Shown: positions 1-13,300, counted from the stretch's first letter. The stretch: DNA of 64,000 bases from Adiantum capillus-veneris (GCA_014529385.2 CM043956.1:88028221-88092220); one strand, 5' to 3'. Notes: generated by a model from the letters alone, not told the origin. A program made the numbers and translations.

Positions 1-1543
1 CAAAACCTTGTCAATATACTATGTTTCAGATAACCAAATCAACTTCTTTGATCTGTCTCTCTCAATGCGCATACCAAGTATATGACTTGCCTCACCCATG
101 TCTTTCATGTCAAACGATTTTGCCATCTTTGACTTCAAAGCTGAAATTTCTTCCAAGTGCTTACCAGCAATCAACATGTCATCCACATACAAAATAAGGA
201 TCAACCAACTACCATCCTTAGCCTTCTTTGTATATAGACAGTGATCGAACTCACTACGTTTGTAGCCTTGAGAAAGCATAAACTTGTGGAATTTATGGTA
301 CCATGCCCTCGGTGATTGTTTTAAGCCATAAAGACTCTTTAACAACTGGCATACCCAATCTTCCTTGCCTTTCTCAACAAACCCTTCTGGCTGCTGCATG
401 TAAATTTCCACATCTAAATCACCATGCAAGAACACTGTCTTGACATCCATTTGGTGCAACACCAAATCTAATATGGCAACCAATGCAAGAAAGCATCTCA
501 ATGTAGTCATCTTGACCACCAGAGAGAAGACTTCATCAAAGTCAATGCCTTGTTCTTGCTTAAAGCCCTTGGCAACAAGCCTTGCTTTGTACTTTGGCTG
601 ACTATCATGAGCAGTGATCTTATACCTGTAAACCCATTTACAAGGTAGAGACTTTTTGCCCTATGGTAATTTAACTAGCTTCCATGTCTTGTTTTTATGC
701 AGAGATGTCATCTCTGACTGCATGGCCAATTGCCAATTCCCGGAGTCCTTCATTTGCACTGCTTCCTTGTAACATGAAGGCTCATTGCAATCAGTCAACA
801 TGACATAGTTCATAGATGGAACAAACCTATCAGGAGGTCGTGTGACACGTCCAGATGTACGCACAATTGGTGGCTCAGGGTCAGCCACAACCTGTGGTTC
901 CACTCTATCCTATCCTTGCTCCTCTTGAGCTCTGACATTTTGTCTTGCACGTGCAGGTCCATCTTCTTGGAAGACAACTCTTCTAATCTCCTCAACCCTC
1001 TCTGGTTTACAATGATATTTGGATTCATTAAAGTGAACATCATTGCTGCGGACAACCTTTCTGGATTCAGGATCCCAAAGTCTGTACCCCATCTCACCAG
1101 AATTACCATAGCCTAGAAAGATGCACTTTCTACTCTTTGGCTCAAGTTTGTTCCTAAATTCCTTTGGAACGTGAGTATATGCCTCACAGCCAAAGACTCT
1201 GAGATGCTTGTATGAGGCCATTTTGCCTGACCATACCATCTCTGGCACTGAATCCTTCTACAAAACCTTGCTAGGAGATCTATTTACAAGATGAATAGTA
1301 GTTGATACAGCTTCAGCCCAAAACCCATTTGGCAGCTGTGCATTAGACAACATACTTCTGACCTTCTCTTGTATGAGGGGGATTGTAAGGAGCAGTAAGT
1401 TCACGTTTTATACCTTTTGACTCACAAAAGTCCTGAAAGGCCTTTGAAACATACTCTCCACCATTGTCAATGCGTAAGCATTTAAGCTTCTTGCCACTCT
1501 GATTCTCCACAAGTGTCACAAACGTTTTGAAAACACTAAAAGC
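1..1543 (-). pseudogene. Copia-A pol fragment: integrase C-terminal part and reverse transcriptase
   Basis: This is the distal part of the Copia-A polyprotein. Read on the minus strand it shows the integrase C-terminal region with the KHLRVFGCEAY motif (about 1200), then the RVTRPPDRF linker, then reverse transcriptase with QMDVKTVFLHGDL, SLYGLKQSPRAWY and the catalytic YVDDM near 190. It is broken by in-frame stops: TAG at 912-910, shared with Copia-C, and TAG near 661, where Copia-C has an arginine codon. RNase H lies beyond the window. The protein copied element RNA into DNA and integrated it; this copy cannot do so alone. Confidence 0.85.
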
Positions 1544-2324
1544 TGTTAGGAAATAAGACGTAGCTAAATAGATAATTGAGTAGATTACTTAATGGAGAGA
1601 GACAGATTTATATACACGAGATTATAGAGTAGAGAGAGAGAGAGAGAGTACACACGAAATACGTGGTTCACCCAATGTGGGCTACGTCCACGGAAAAGCA
1701 GCCACTCAATGGCTTTAGTACTTCAAAACAAGAAGTAGTTTACAAAGGGATTATACCCTTAATGGAGCTCCCGCCTTGCTTCACTCTCACCACCTCACAC
1801 TCACCTTGTTGAATCAACTTCACACTATGAAATGTGTGTAGAAATGGACTCCTTTTATAGGCCAAAAGGGCTGCCCTCTCTTATGAGAGACAGCCATGTG
1901 TAGCTGCCCTTGTGCGAATAAGTCCAAATCGGACCCTCCAATCAGCCCATGTGTGGCCGCCCTTGAGAAGACAAGTCCGCTTTTGAATTCGGCCACCGGC
2001 CACCGGCCATTGACTTCCGACCACCGGCCATCGGCCATTGACTACCGGCCACCGGCCAACTGACCGGTTGTTTTTCGACCACTTTCCGGCTGCCGTCCGG
2101 CCATAATATTCCGGCGCAAAGGAATATTTCGGCAAAAAAAAAATCTCGGGGGCCTCCGCCCCCGAGGCCTTTAAAGTTGCCCCTGATTCTTGTCCGTGAA
2201 AATTTTTGTTTCCGATGAGTGATTTTCCTTCACGCATGATGGCTTCTCCTCATAATGGGGGCCTTACAAATGTGCACTTTTACCACAGAAAATTACAAGG
2301 GTAAATCAGGCTCCATACTTAACA
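1544..2324 (-). repeat. Copia-B 3' LTR
   Basis: This 781-bp LTR matches 6330-7091 with scattered point differences and one insertion of about 17-19 bp near 2120 that the other LTR lacks. It contains a short AG run (about 1632-1648), a patch of GGCCACC-type repeats (about 1990-2070) and a GC-rich hairpin, CTCGGGGGCCTCCGCCCCCGAG, described by position 2145-2166. Confidence 0.9.
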
Positions 2325-2419
2325 ATCTCCCACTTGGAGACTGATCTCCAAACCAAACCTGTGACTGCTTTCCATTCTGGCTTCTTATCCTTGAATGCCG
2401 ATTGAAGATGAGCAAAAGC

Positions 2420-5400
2420 TCAACTTCTCCTTGTTGACCACCTTTGTAAGATGTCTGCAGGATTTTCACTTGTATGCACCTTTCCTAGCTTTAGTTGTCC
2501 CTCTTCCAAAAGAGTGCGTATGAAGTGATATCTCACCTCAATGTGCTTTGTCCTTGAATGAAAGGCTGAGTTCTTCACAAGATGGATAGCGCTTTGGCTA
2601 TCACTGTACAAGACACAATTGTCTTGTTTGAATCCAAGCTCTTCTAAGAATCTGTGAAGCCACAGAATTTCTTTGCTTGCCTCCGTCATTGCTACATACT
2701 CTGCTTCCGTGGTAGAAAGTGAAACCACTTTCTGCAGCTTTGAAGCCCAGCTTACTGCTGTGCCTCCAACCATGAACACATAGCCAGTAGTGCTCCTTCG
2801 AGTATCTTTGTCACCTGCCATATTTGCATCAGCATACCCTTCTAGAAAAATATCAGTTCCTCCAAAATACAAAGCATTTGTTTTTGTCCCTTTTAGATAC
2901 CTAAGTATCCACTTCACAGCTTGGCAATGCTCTTTACCTGGGTTGTCCATGAACCTACTCACAACTCCCACTGCATGTGCAATGTCTGGCCTTGTCCAGA
3001 CCATAGCATACATTAGAGAACCTACCGTTGTAGCATATGGAACTTTAGACATATAGGGTATCTCCTCTTGTGTCTTTGGACACATATCCTTCGTTAGTTT
3101 AAAATGACCAGCCAAAGGTGTAGAAACTGGTTTTGCATTTTGCATTGCAAACCTTTCTAGTACCTTCTTGATGTAATCTTCTTGAGATAGCTTTATTGTC
3201 TTCTTCGTCCTGTCCCTTGATATTTTCATACCAAGTATCCTCTTTGCAGCACCTAAATCTTTCATTGAAAAAGATTTGGACAGCTCCTCTTTTAGGTCTT
3301 TGATGTCCTGCATGTTAGCACTTGCAATCAACATGTCATCAACATACAACATTAGGATGATGAATTTCCCATCTCCCAAATTCTCCATGTAGACGCAGTG
3401 ATCCGAGTTGCATCTTGTGAATCCATGATCCAACATCCATCGATCAAACTTCAAGTACCATTTTCTTGATGCTTGCTTTAAACCATACAAGCTCTTCTTT
3501 AATCTGCAAGCCATTTTCTCCTTACCTTTTACTTCATACCCCTTTGGTTGAAGCATGTAGATTTCCTCCTCTAAGTCACCGTGAGGGAATTCCGTATTTA
3601 CATCCATTTGCTCGAGATTTAGATAATGAGCAGCCACAAGGCTTAAGACAAGCCTAATTGAGTTCATTTTTACCACAGGAGAAAATATTTCATTGAAGTC
3701 AATACCTTTCTTTTGAGAAAAACCTTTTACCACAAGCCTAGACTTGTACCTTTTCTTCCCACCTTCTTCTTCTTTTAGCTTGTACACCCATTTGTTTTGA
3801 AGTGCCCGCTTACCTTTAGGCAACTCAACCAACTCCCATGTTTGGTTGCGATGTAGTGAGTCCATCTCCACTTGCATGCTCTTCGTCCATTCTTCTTTGG
3901 ATTCATGTTGCATAGCTTCTTCATATGATTCCGGCTCTCCAGAATCTGAGATCAAGAGATGGTTGAAGGAAGGAACAAACCTTTTTGGAGGTCTACTTGC
4001 TCTTGTAGATCTTCGGGGAATAGGTTGAGGCTCCTCATTTGGTTGACGTTGTTGCACATTGTCACCGTTTGCAGTCCTTGAGTCTTCATCGTCCTCAAGC
4101 TCCATGTACTCATCACCTGTTTGTTTTCTTTCCAAGTAATCTTTGTACATATTTTGTTCGTTAAAAATTACATCTCTACTCCTTAAGATTTTACCATCTT
4201 CAGGATTCCATAGGCGATACCCAAAGTCTCCTTCTCCATAGCCAATGAAGAAACACTTTTTGGACTTTGCATCTAACTTTGATCTTAGGCTTCTATCTAT
4301 GTGCATGAAAGCCTCACACCCAAACACTTTGAGAAATGCATAATTCACCGGTTTACTTGTCCATGCCTCTTCTGGAACTCCCCCATCCAATGCCGTTGAG
4401 GGTGACCGATTGATTAAGTACACAGACGTACTTACAGCTTCTTCCCAAAGCTCAAGCGGTAGGCCTGCATGTAGCCGCATGCTTCGTGCTCGTTCCATGA
4501 TTGTCCTGTTCATCCTTTCCGAAATCCCATTTTGTTGAGGTGTCCTTGGGGTTGTCCTTTGCCTCCAAATGCCATTGCTAGCACAAAAGCTTTCAAAAGC
4601 TTGGCTGCAATATTCGCCTCCATTGTCTGATCTGAGGCATTTAACCTTGGTACCTGCTTCATTCTCCACAAAGGCTTTTCACCTTTGAAATATGGAAAAT
4701 ACATCGGATTTATTCTTCATGACATAAACCCATGTTTTTCTAGTCGCATCGTCTATGAATGTTACATAGTACAATGAGCCACCAAGTGATGGTGTACTTG
4801 CAGGACCCCAAACATCAGAATGAACCAACTCAAGTTTTTTATTTTTTCTTTCATTTCCTGATTTTTGAAATTTTACCCTCTTTTGTTTACCATAAACACA
4901 ATCTTCACAGAACTCTAAGTCCACTTCTTTCAAACCTGGTAGAAGCTTCTTTGTTTGAAGGATTTGCATTCCTTTGGCACTCATATGCCCAAGTCGGTAG
5001 TGCCACACCGCACTGTCAACTTCTGTAGTTGCTGCACAAGCTGAAGGTTGCGTGCTAACAGTACACAAGTAAAGTGTACCGACTTTTTCACCCTTGGCAA
5101 CCACCAAAGATCCCTTTGAGATCTTCCACCGTTTGTTTCCGAATGCAATGTTGTGACCTTCATCGTCCGATTGTCCTGTAGAGATCAAATTTTTGCGAAG
5201 AGAAGGAACATGCCTAACATCTTTAAGCTTCCATTCATTTTCGTTAGCAGTTTTGACAGAAACTGTACCTTTGCCGACAATCTCACAAGCTTCATCATCT
5301 CCCAAGTATACATACCCAAAATTACCTTTGGTGTAGTCTTGGAAACGTTGCTTGTGTGGTGTCGCATGGAATGAAGCCCTGGAATCTACTATCCAGGAAT

Positions 5401-6256
5401 TAGACACATTGTCTAATGAGAGAATTAGAGCATCTTGCTCTACTTTACCTGCCACATTGGCCTCCGATGTTGGCTTGTTGTCTTGAGACTCTGTCTCCTT
5501 CTTCTTCTTGGACCAGCGATCCTTCTTGACGTGGCCCTTCTTGCCGCAGTTCCAACATTCAAGAACTGACTTTGTGCATGACTTGCTCCGCCTTGAGCGA
5601 TCACGACCCTTTTGGTTTTTGAACCTCTCCTTAAGCCTTCCTCTTGTTTCCACTGATAGTGCAGCACTTGATGATTCTCATGTGCTTCTCCTTCGCATTT
5701 CCTCGCTTAGGAGAACACCCACAACATCATCAAACTTAAGAGTATTTGTGCCAGAGATAGAATTACTTACAGCCATCACAAGGCTGTCCCAACTATCCGG
5801 TAGAGATGATAGTATAAGGAGAGCTCGCACTTCGTCATCGAAATTGATTTTCACTGATCGAAGTTGACTTATGTTTGTGTTAAAGTCATTTAGGTGTTCT
5901 GCAACTGAACCATTCTCTGCCATCTTTAGATTGAACAAGCGCTTCATAAGAAATACCTTATTGGATGCCGATGGTTTCTCGTAGAAGTCGTCAAGTGACT
6001 TCATCAAGTCCTCCGTGGTCCTCATCTCCGAAACATTGAAGGCCACCGTTGACGCCAAGCTTAACCGGATTGTTCCCAGTGCCTTTCGATCAAGGACAAT
6101 CCATGCTTCATCTGCCATTGTTGCGGGCTTCTTCGCAAGACCGCCTAGTGGCAAATAGAGGTCCTTCTGGTAGAGATAGTCTTCAATCTGCATCTTCCAA
6201 TGTTGGTAGTTTTTGCCGTTGAACTTCTCAATCTTGAGCTTCCCTTCCTCCGCCAT
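2420..6256 (-). pseudogene. Copia-B gag-pol polyprotein, nearly intact, two in-frame stops
   Basis: This is a single-frame Copia polyprotein of about 1,278 codons on the minus strand, started at the ATG at 6256. The order is gag (KIEKFNGKNYQHWKMQIEDY), zinc knuckle CWNCGKKGHVKKD, protease, integrase (HYRLGHMSAKG then CEDCVYGKQ), reverse transcriptase (YVDDMLIAS) and RNase H (VLYSDSQSAIHLVKN). Two TGA stops at 5680-5678 and 4681-4679 break it; both fit CGA to TGA changes. The zinc knuckle has R for its last cysteine, and the protease reads DSRA rather than DSGA. It is therefore dead as a protein gene despite good overall preservation. Confidence 0.92.
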
Positions 6257-6329
6257 AACTCCCACTCAATTCAAGGAATCCTTTCCTTGAGATAATTTAG
6301 CTACGAGCAAACCTTGCTCTGATACCAGT

Positions 6330-7091
6330 TGTTAGGAAATAAGATGTAGCTAAATAGATAATTGAGTAGATTACTTAATGGAGAGAGACAGATTTATATA
6401 CACGAGATTATAGAGTAGAGAGAGAGAGAGAGAGTACACACGATATACGTGGTTCACCCAATGTGGGCTACGTCCACGGAAAAGCAGCCACTCAATGGCT
6501 TTAGTACTTCAAAACAAGAAGTAGTTTACAAAGGGATTATACCCTTAATGGAGCTCCCGCCTTGCTTCACTCTCACCACCTCACACTCACCTTGTTGCAT
6601 CAACTTCACACTATGAAATGTGTGTAGAAATGGCCTCCTTTTATAGGCCAAAAGAGCTGCCCTCTCTTATGAGAGACAGCCATGTGTAGCCGCCCTTGTG
6701 CGAGTAAGTCCAAATCGGACCCTCCAATCCGCCCATGTGTGGCCACCCTTGAGAAGACAAGTCCGCTTTTGAATTCGGCCACCGGCCACCAGCCATTGAC
6801 TTCCGACCACCGGCCATCGGCCATTGACTACCAGCCACTGGCCAACCAACCAGTTGTTTTCCGACCACTTTCCTGCCGCCGTCCGGCCATAATATTCCGG
6901 CGAAAAAAAATCTCGGGGGCCTCCGCCCCCGAGGCCTTTAAAGTTGCCCCTGATTCTTGTCCGTGAAAATTTTGGTTTCCGATGAGTGATTTTCCTTCAC
7001 GCACGATGGCTTCTCCTCATAATGGGGCCCTTACAAATGTGCGCTTTTACCACAGAAAATTACAAGGGTAAATCAGGCTCCATACTTAACA
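6330..7091 (-). repeat. Copia-B 5' LTR with adjacent primer-binding site
   Basis: This 762-bp LTR is the partner of 1544-2324. On the minus strand it is followed directly by ACTGGTATCAGAGC, the usual initiator-tRNA-Met primer-binding site. This sets the element's orientation. Confidence 0.9.
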
Positions 7092-8731
7092 AATGCTTCA
7101 TCCTTGTGCTTGAGAAATTAAACCCATACTTTCCTCGAGTAATCATCTATAAATGTCATAAAGTAAGAAGCTCCCCCTAGAGATAGGTTAGGCATAGGTC
7201 CACACAAATCACTATGAACAAGTGCCAACTGTGTATCTCTTCTACTGCTTCTATGCTTATGTGGCTGATGTGTTTGCTTACCATACAGACAATGTTCACA
7301 GAATTCAAAATCATTAAATGAAAAGCTAGGCAAATAACTAGAACGAGACAAGATTTCCATTCCCTTCTTGGACATATGTCCTAACCGGCTATGCCACAAA
7401 GAAACGTTCGGCTGCTCGGTTACATTGATTACATTTTTAGATACATTTGATACATAAATCATGTAAAGTCCTCCAGACTTTACTCCATGTGCTACTGTCA
7501 TAGAACCCTTGGATATCTTCCACATGTTCTGTCCAAAAGTGGTGAGGTAGCCAGCATCATCAAGTAAACCTGTGCTGATCAAGCTCTTTGTAATTGCGGG
7601 AACATGTCTCACATTCTTCAGCGTGAAAGAAGAGCCATTCTGAAACTTCAATTGAACATCTCCAACACCTAAGATCTCACATGTCTGCCCATTGCCTAGC
7701 CGAACATGATCTTTAGTGGTCACTTAAGAAGTAAACCACTCCTTGTTTCGAGACACATGAAGTGATGCCCCTGAGTCTATAATCCAGTCACTCAGTGCAT
7801 TTTCATCAGATACTGTAAGAAGAGCTGAGTCCATTGTATTCTTCAAGAAGTAGATGTCTCCTGACACTAGACTGTCATCCTCTGCAACAGTGTTTGTCAC
7901 ATTTATTTCTTGAATCTTCACTGAGGACTTGTTCTTCTCACCATGGTCTTCAGCTTTCTCTTTGCCTTTTTCTGCTTTCCATTCTCTGCAGTCTCTTTTC
8001 ATGTGACCCTTCTTGCCACAATGGTAGCATTCTATGTCACTCTTGCCTTTAGCACTCCGGGACTTGCTACGAGATTGATTCCTCTTTCCACCTTTGTACT
8101 TTTCTTTGGTCCTTCCCATGACAACTAAGGCTGTTCCTTTGCCTTTGTCCATTGTCTTTCTATTGGTTTCTTCAGTAAGCAGACTTCCTTCTACACCTGT
8201 TATGTTCAAACCATCTGGAGGTGCAGAATTACTCAAAGCTATGCGAAAAGTGTCCCAACTTTCCGGCAATGTGATCAACAGGAACATAGCTCTAACAGGT
8301 TCATCAAACTTGACACCTTGAGCTGACAACTGACTGTAGATGGTGTTGAATTCATTCAGATGATTGGACATAGGGGTCCCTTCTTTCATCTTCAAGTCAA
8401 CAAGCTTCTTAAGCCAGTATACCTGTGAAGCTGCACTCTGCTTCTCATAAAGATCACTCAGCTTTATCCATGCTTGATAAGCCGACATCTCGTCTGCTAC
8501 ATTGAAGTAAACACTTTCTGCCAAAGTCAGCATAATGGTAGAAAGTGCCAATTCATCCATTTCGCTCCATTCATCTTCGTCCATATCTTCTGTTTTTATC
8601 CCCTTGAGCTTTATAGGTTTTATCTACTTCTTTTGTACCAGCACGTGCCAAATCTGCTTCTTCCACAATGGGAAATTGGTTCCATCCAGCTTCTTGATAT
8701 TGTAAAGAGCAATGTCCTGTGATCCAGCCAT
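7092..8731 (-). pseudogene. Copia-A gag, protease and N-terminal integrase
   Basis: This is the first half of the Copia-A polyprotein, started at the ATG at 8731 to match Copia-C. It shows the gag core, a zinc knuckle CYHCGKKGHMKRDC, protease WIIDSGASLH and the integrase zinc-binding start HSRLGHMSKKG...CEHCLYGKQ. Stops relative to Copia-C are TAG at 8626-8624 (codon 36, CAG in Copia-C) and TAA at 7726-7724. A third stop, TAA at 7120-7118, is shared with Copia-C. The reading ends where Copia-B inserted. Confidence 0.9.
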
Positions 8732-9790
8732 AGCTACGCTTCACAGTAGTTTACTTTCCTGGGAAAAATTCGGCAAAGTTTCCCCTATAAACTGACCTCT
8801 GAACCAATATCAACCTGTCAAATGAACCAAGAAAGCTTCAAATTCTGCAGAAATTTCGGCAGAGTCTCCTTTGTAAAATGGCTATGGTGTACTCAAAAAA
8901 CAGACCAAAAACTGCTCAAAAAACCACTCCTCTCTGACATTGTAAGCTGCGGGTAAATCTTTCCTACACCTGTACTGTCTCTCACTGTCCTGTCGCTGTC
9001 CTGTAAGCATAGACTGCGACAATGCCTCAACGGCAGTAAAGCAAAGATGCAATCCCAACTGTCTAACTCACAGTCAATACATCCTAGCTGCCTATCTAAG
9101 GGTGCTCGAGGGATCGCTCCAAGACCTGTATCACCGAAAGGATCTCAACATTTGAGAATCCCCCAGCTCAATAAAACCTCACTCGACCCTCAACAAAGGC
9201 TATAGTAAATCTGACAGTACATAGACTTCCCACAAAGTCATACATCCACAAATTTCCCACTAGATGCTGTAACCGCTGCGACGGTTGTTTGCTGCTTGAC
9301 TCACAGCCAGCAAACCCTCAACAAACATACATCATCTCTGACAATACATCCCATGTGGAAGTACCTGCAATGTCAGGATGAAATCTGGAATATCAAGCAG
9401 CAAACACAAGCTACCTGATGAACTAGTGGATGTCGCCTACAATTTGTGAGTAGATGCGCCCGTGTCGTGTGTGACACGCCTCCAAGAACTGTGAGCCGTC
9501 CTTCGATGTGTAGACAGCCACAAATCAACACTCTGGGAGTGTCGATATCCTCAGCACCTGCAGTCATAGGCCGAAAACCCCAAATTTGCAGAGTCGGATC
9601 TGCACCCGTCGAGACCACGTAGTCGAAAATGGCCTGCGTTGACCTTTGTCGAAACCGAACGGTGGTCGAGATGACCTCATAATGATTTGGGGCCGTGTCT
9701 TCGCCTGTCAAATCTCACTCCAATCTGAGCAGGTGACTCTGGCTACCTGCAAATGCTGCCCCGAGCCTCGATCTGAGCTCTAATACCAGT
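8732..9790 (-). other. Copia-A untranslated leader
   Basis: This is about 1.06 kb of non-coding leader between the 5' LTR and gag. Next to the LTR the minus strand reads ACTGGTATTAGAGCTC, a slightly changed tRNA-Met primer-binding site. The stretch from about 8732 to 9060 is nearly identical, inverted, to the Copia-C leader at 9983-10315. I see no supported gene in it. Confidence 0.75.
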
Positions 9791-9982
9791 TGAAGGAGTA
9801 CGAGCGGAAGTGCGACGCGAGAGAGAGTGTGAGAAGAACAGCACGACGATATGGTGAACTCGCTCTACTGTAATGTGTAGAGCATAGTGAGTTCTTATTA
9901 GGTTTTTACAAAAGAATATGTGTACATACTTGGCGGCCCACCCACTTACCTGGGAAACCACATTGGGCTTTATACCCCAACA
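9791..9982 (-). repeat. Copia-A 5' LTR
   Basis: This 192-bp LTR has TG...CA ends and is inverted and nearly identical to the Copia-C 3' LTR at 14386-14577, which has the same length. It joins Copia-C leader sequence directly at 9983 (AGACAGTTGG). Confidence 0.9.
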
Positions 9983-10315
9983 AGACAGTTGGGATTGCAT
10001 CTTTGCTTTACTGCTGTTGAGGCATTGTGGCAGTCTATGCTTACAGGACAGTGACAGGACAGTGAGAGATAGTACAGGTGCAGGAAAGATTTACCCGCAG
10101 CTTACAATGTCAAAGAGGAGTGGTTTTTTGAGCAGTTTTTGGTCTGTTTTTTTAGTACACCAGAGCCATTTTACAAAGGAGACTCTGCCAAAATTTCTGT
10201 AGAATTTGAAGCTTTCTTGGTTCATTTGACAGGTTGATATTGGTTCAGAGGTCAGTTTACAGGGGAAACTCTGTCGAATTTTTCCCAGGAAAGTAAACTA
10301 CTGTGAAGCGTAGCT

Positions 10316-13300
10316 ATGGCTGGATCACAGGACATTGCTCTTTACAATATCAAGAAGCTGGATGGAACCAATTTCCCATTGTGGAAGAAGCAGATTTGGC
10401 ACGTGCTGGTACAAAAGAAGCAGATAAAACCTATAAAGCTCAAGGGGATAAAAACAGAAGATATGGACGAAGATGAATGGAGCGAAATGGATGAATTGGC
10501 ACTTTCTACCATTATGCTGACTTTGGCAGAAAGCGTTTACTTCAATGTAGCAGACGAGATGTTGGCTTATCAAGCATGGATAAAGCTGAGTGATCTTTAT
10601 GAGAAGCAGAGTGCAGCTTCACAGGTATACTGGCTTAAGAAGCTTTTTGACTTGAAGATGAAAGAAGGGACCCCTATGTCCAATCATGTGAATGAATTCA
10701 ACACCATCTACAGTCAGTTGTCAGCTCAAGGTGTCAAGTTTTATGAACCTGTTAGAGCTATGTTCCTGTTGATCACATTGCCAAAAAGTTGGGACACTTT
10801 TCGCACAGCTTTGAGTAATTCTGCACCTCCAGATGGTTTGAACATAACAGGTGTAGAAGGAAGTCTGCTTACTGAAGAAACCAATAGAAAGACAATGGAC
10901 AAAGGCAAAGGAACAGCCTTAGTTGTCAGGGGAAGGAGCAAAGAAAAGTACAAAGGTGGAAAGAGGAATCAGTCTCGTAGCAAGTCCCGCAGTGCTAAAG
11001 GCAAGAGTGACATAGAATGCTACCATTGTGGCAAGAAGGGTCACATGAAAAGAGACTGCAGAGAATGGAAAGCAGAAAAAGGCAAAGAGAAAGCTGAAGA
11101 CCATGGTGAGAAGAACAAGTCCTCAGTGAAGATTCAAGAAATAAATGTGACAAACACTGTTGCAGAGGATGACAGTCTAGTGTCAGGAGACATCTACTTC
11201 TTGAAGAATACAATGGACTCACCTCTTCTTACAGCATCTGATGGAAATGCACTGAGTGACTGGATTATAGACTCAGGGGCATCACTTCATGTGTCTCCAA
11301 ACAAGGAGTGGTTTACCTCTTATGTGACCACTAAAGATCATGTTCGGCTAGGCAATGTCCAGACATGTGAGATCTTAGGTGTTGGAGATGTTCAATTGAA
11401 GTTTCAGAATGGCTCTTCTTTCACGCTGAAGAATGTGAGACATGTTCCCGCAATTACAAAGAGCTTGATCAGCACAGGTTTACTTGATGACGTTGGCTAC
11501 GTCACCACTTTTGGACAGAACATGTGGAAGATATCCAAGGGTTCTATGACAGTAGCACATGGAGTAAAGTCTGGAGGACTTTACATGATTTATGTATCAA
11601 ATGTCTCTAAAAATGTACTCAATGTAACCGAGCAGCCAAACGTTTCTTTGTGGCATAGCCAGTTAGGACATATGTCCAAGAAGGGAATGGAAATCTTGTC
11701 TCTTTCTGGTTATTTGCCTAGCTTTTCATTTAATGATTTTGAATTCTGTGAACATTGTCTGTATTGTAAGCAAACACAGCAGCCACATAAGCATAGAAGC
11801 AGTAGAAGAGATACACAGTTGGCACTTGTTCATAGTGATTTGTCTGGACCTATGCCTAACCTATCTCTAGGGGGAGCTTCTTACTTCATGACATTTATAG
11901 ATGATTACTCGAGGAAAGTATGGGTTTAATTTCTCAAGCACAAGGATGAAGCGTTTGGTGTTTTCAAAACGTTTGTGACACTTGTAGAGAATCAGAGTGG
12001 CAAGAAGCTTAAATGCTTACGCAGTGACAATGGTGGAGAGTATGTTTCAAAGGCCTTTTAGGACTTTTGTGAGTCAAAGGTTATAGAACGTGAACTTACT
12101 GCTCCTTACAATCCTCCTCAAAATGGTGTTGCTGAGAGGATGAATAGGACCATACAAGAGAAGGTCAGAAGTATGTTGTCTAATGCACAGCTGCCAAATG
12201 GGTTTTGGGTTGAAGCTGTATCAACAGCTGTTCATCTTGTAAATAGATCTCCTAGCAAGGTTTTGCAGAAGAATTCAGTGCTAGAGATGGTATAGTCAGG
12301 CAAGGTGCCCTCATACAAGCATCTCAGAGTCTTTGGCTGTGAGGCATATACTCACGTTGCAAAGGAATTTAGGAACAAACTTGAGCCAAAGAGTAGAAAG
12401 TGCATCTTTCTAGGCTATGGTAATTCTGGTGAGATGGGGTACAGACTTTGGGATCCCGAATCCAGAAAGGTTATCCATAGCAATGATGTTCAATGTAATG
12501 AAGCCAAATATTATTCTAAACCAGAGAAAGTTGAGGAGATTAGAAGAGTTGTCTTCCAAGAAGATGGACCTGCACGTGCAAGACAAAATTTCAGGGCTCA
12601 AGAGGAGCAAGGATAGGATAGATTGGAACCACAGGTTGTGGCTGAGCCTGAGCCACCTATTGTGCGTAGATGTGGACGTGTCACGCGACCTCCTGATAGG
12701 TTTGTTCCATCTATGAACTATGTCATGTTGACTGATTGCAATGAGCCTTCATGTTACAAGGAAGCAGTGCAAATGAAGGACTCCGGGAATTGGCAATTGG
12801 CCATGCAGTCAGAGATGACAGCTCTGCATAAAAATCATACATGGAAGCTAGTTAAATTACCACGGGGCAAAAAGGCTCTACCCTGTAAATGGGTTTACAG
12901 GTATAAGATCACCGCTCATGATAGTCAGCCAAAGTACAAAGCAAGGCTTGTTGCCAAGGGCTTTAAGCAAGAACAAGGCATTGACTTTGATGAAGTCTTC
13001 TCTCCGGTGGTCAAAATGACTACATTGAGATGCTTTCTTGCATTGGTTGCCATATTAGATTTGGTGTTGCACCAAATGGATGTCAAGACAGCGTTCTTGC
13101 ATGGTGATTTAGATGTGGAAATTTACATGCAGCAGCCAGAAGGGTTTGTTGAGAAAGGCAAGGAAGATTGGGTATGCCAGTTGTTAAAGAGTCTTTATGG
13201 CTTAAAACAATCACCGAGGGCATGGTACCATAAATTCCACAAGTTTATGCTTTCTGAAGGCTACAAACATAGTGAGTTCGATCACTGTCTATATACAAAG

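Larger units (their letters stand above)
1544..7091 (-). mobile_element. Copia-B LTR retrotransposon, full length
   Basis: This is a complete Ty1/Copia element on the minus strand. The LTRs are at 1544-2324 (3') and 6330-7091 (5'); both have TG...CA ends. A primer-binding site complementary to initiator tRNA-Met (TGGTATCAGAGC on the minus strand) lies just inside the 5' LTR, and a purine tract AAGTGGGAGA lies just inside the 3' LTR. The five flanking bases are AAAGC on the left and AATGC on the right. The uninterrupted Copia-C copy has AACGC there, so this is an aged 5-bp target duplication. The insertion split the Copia-A integrase. Confidence 0.92.
1..9982 (-). mobile_element. Copia-A LTR retrotransposon, partial, interrupted by Copia-B
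   Basis: This minus-strand Ty1/Copia element has its 5' LTR at 9791-9982, then a leader, gag (start 8731), protease and the start of integrase down to 7092. Copia-B interrupts it at 1544-7091. The rest of integrase and reverse transcriptase runs from 1543 off the left edge, so the 3' LTR is not visible. It is a close sister of Copia-C and can be aligned with it codon by codon. Its 5' LTR abuts Copia-C leader sequence at 9983 in opposite orientation. The simplest reading is that Copia-A inserted into the Copia-C leader, and that the missing Copia-C 5' part lies left of the window. Confidence 0.85.
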
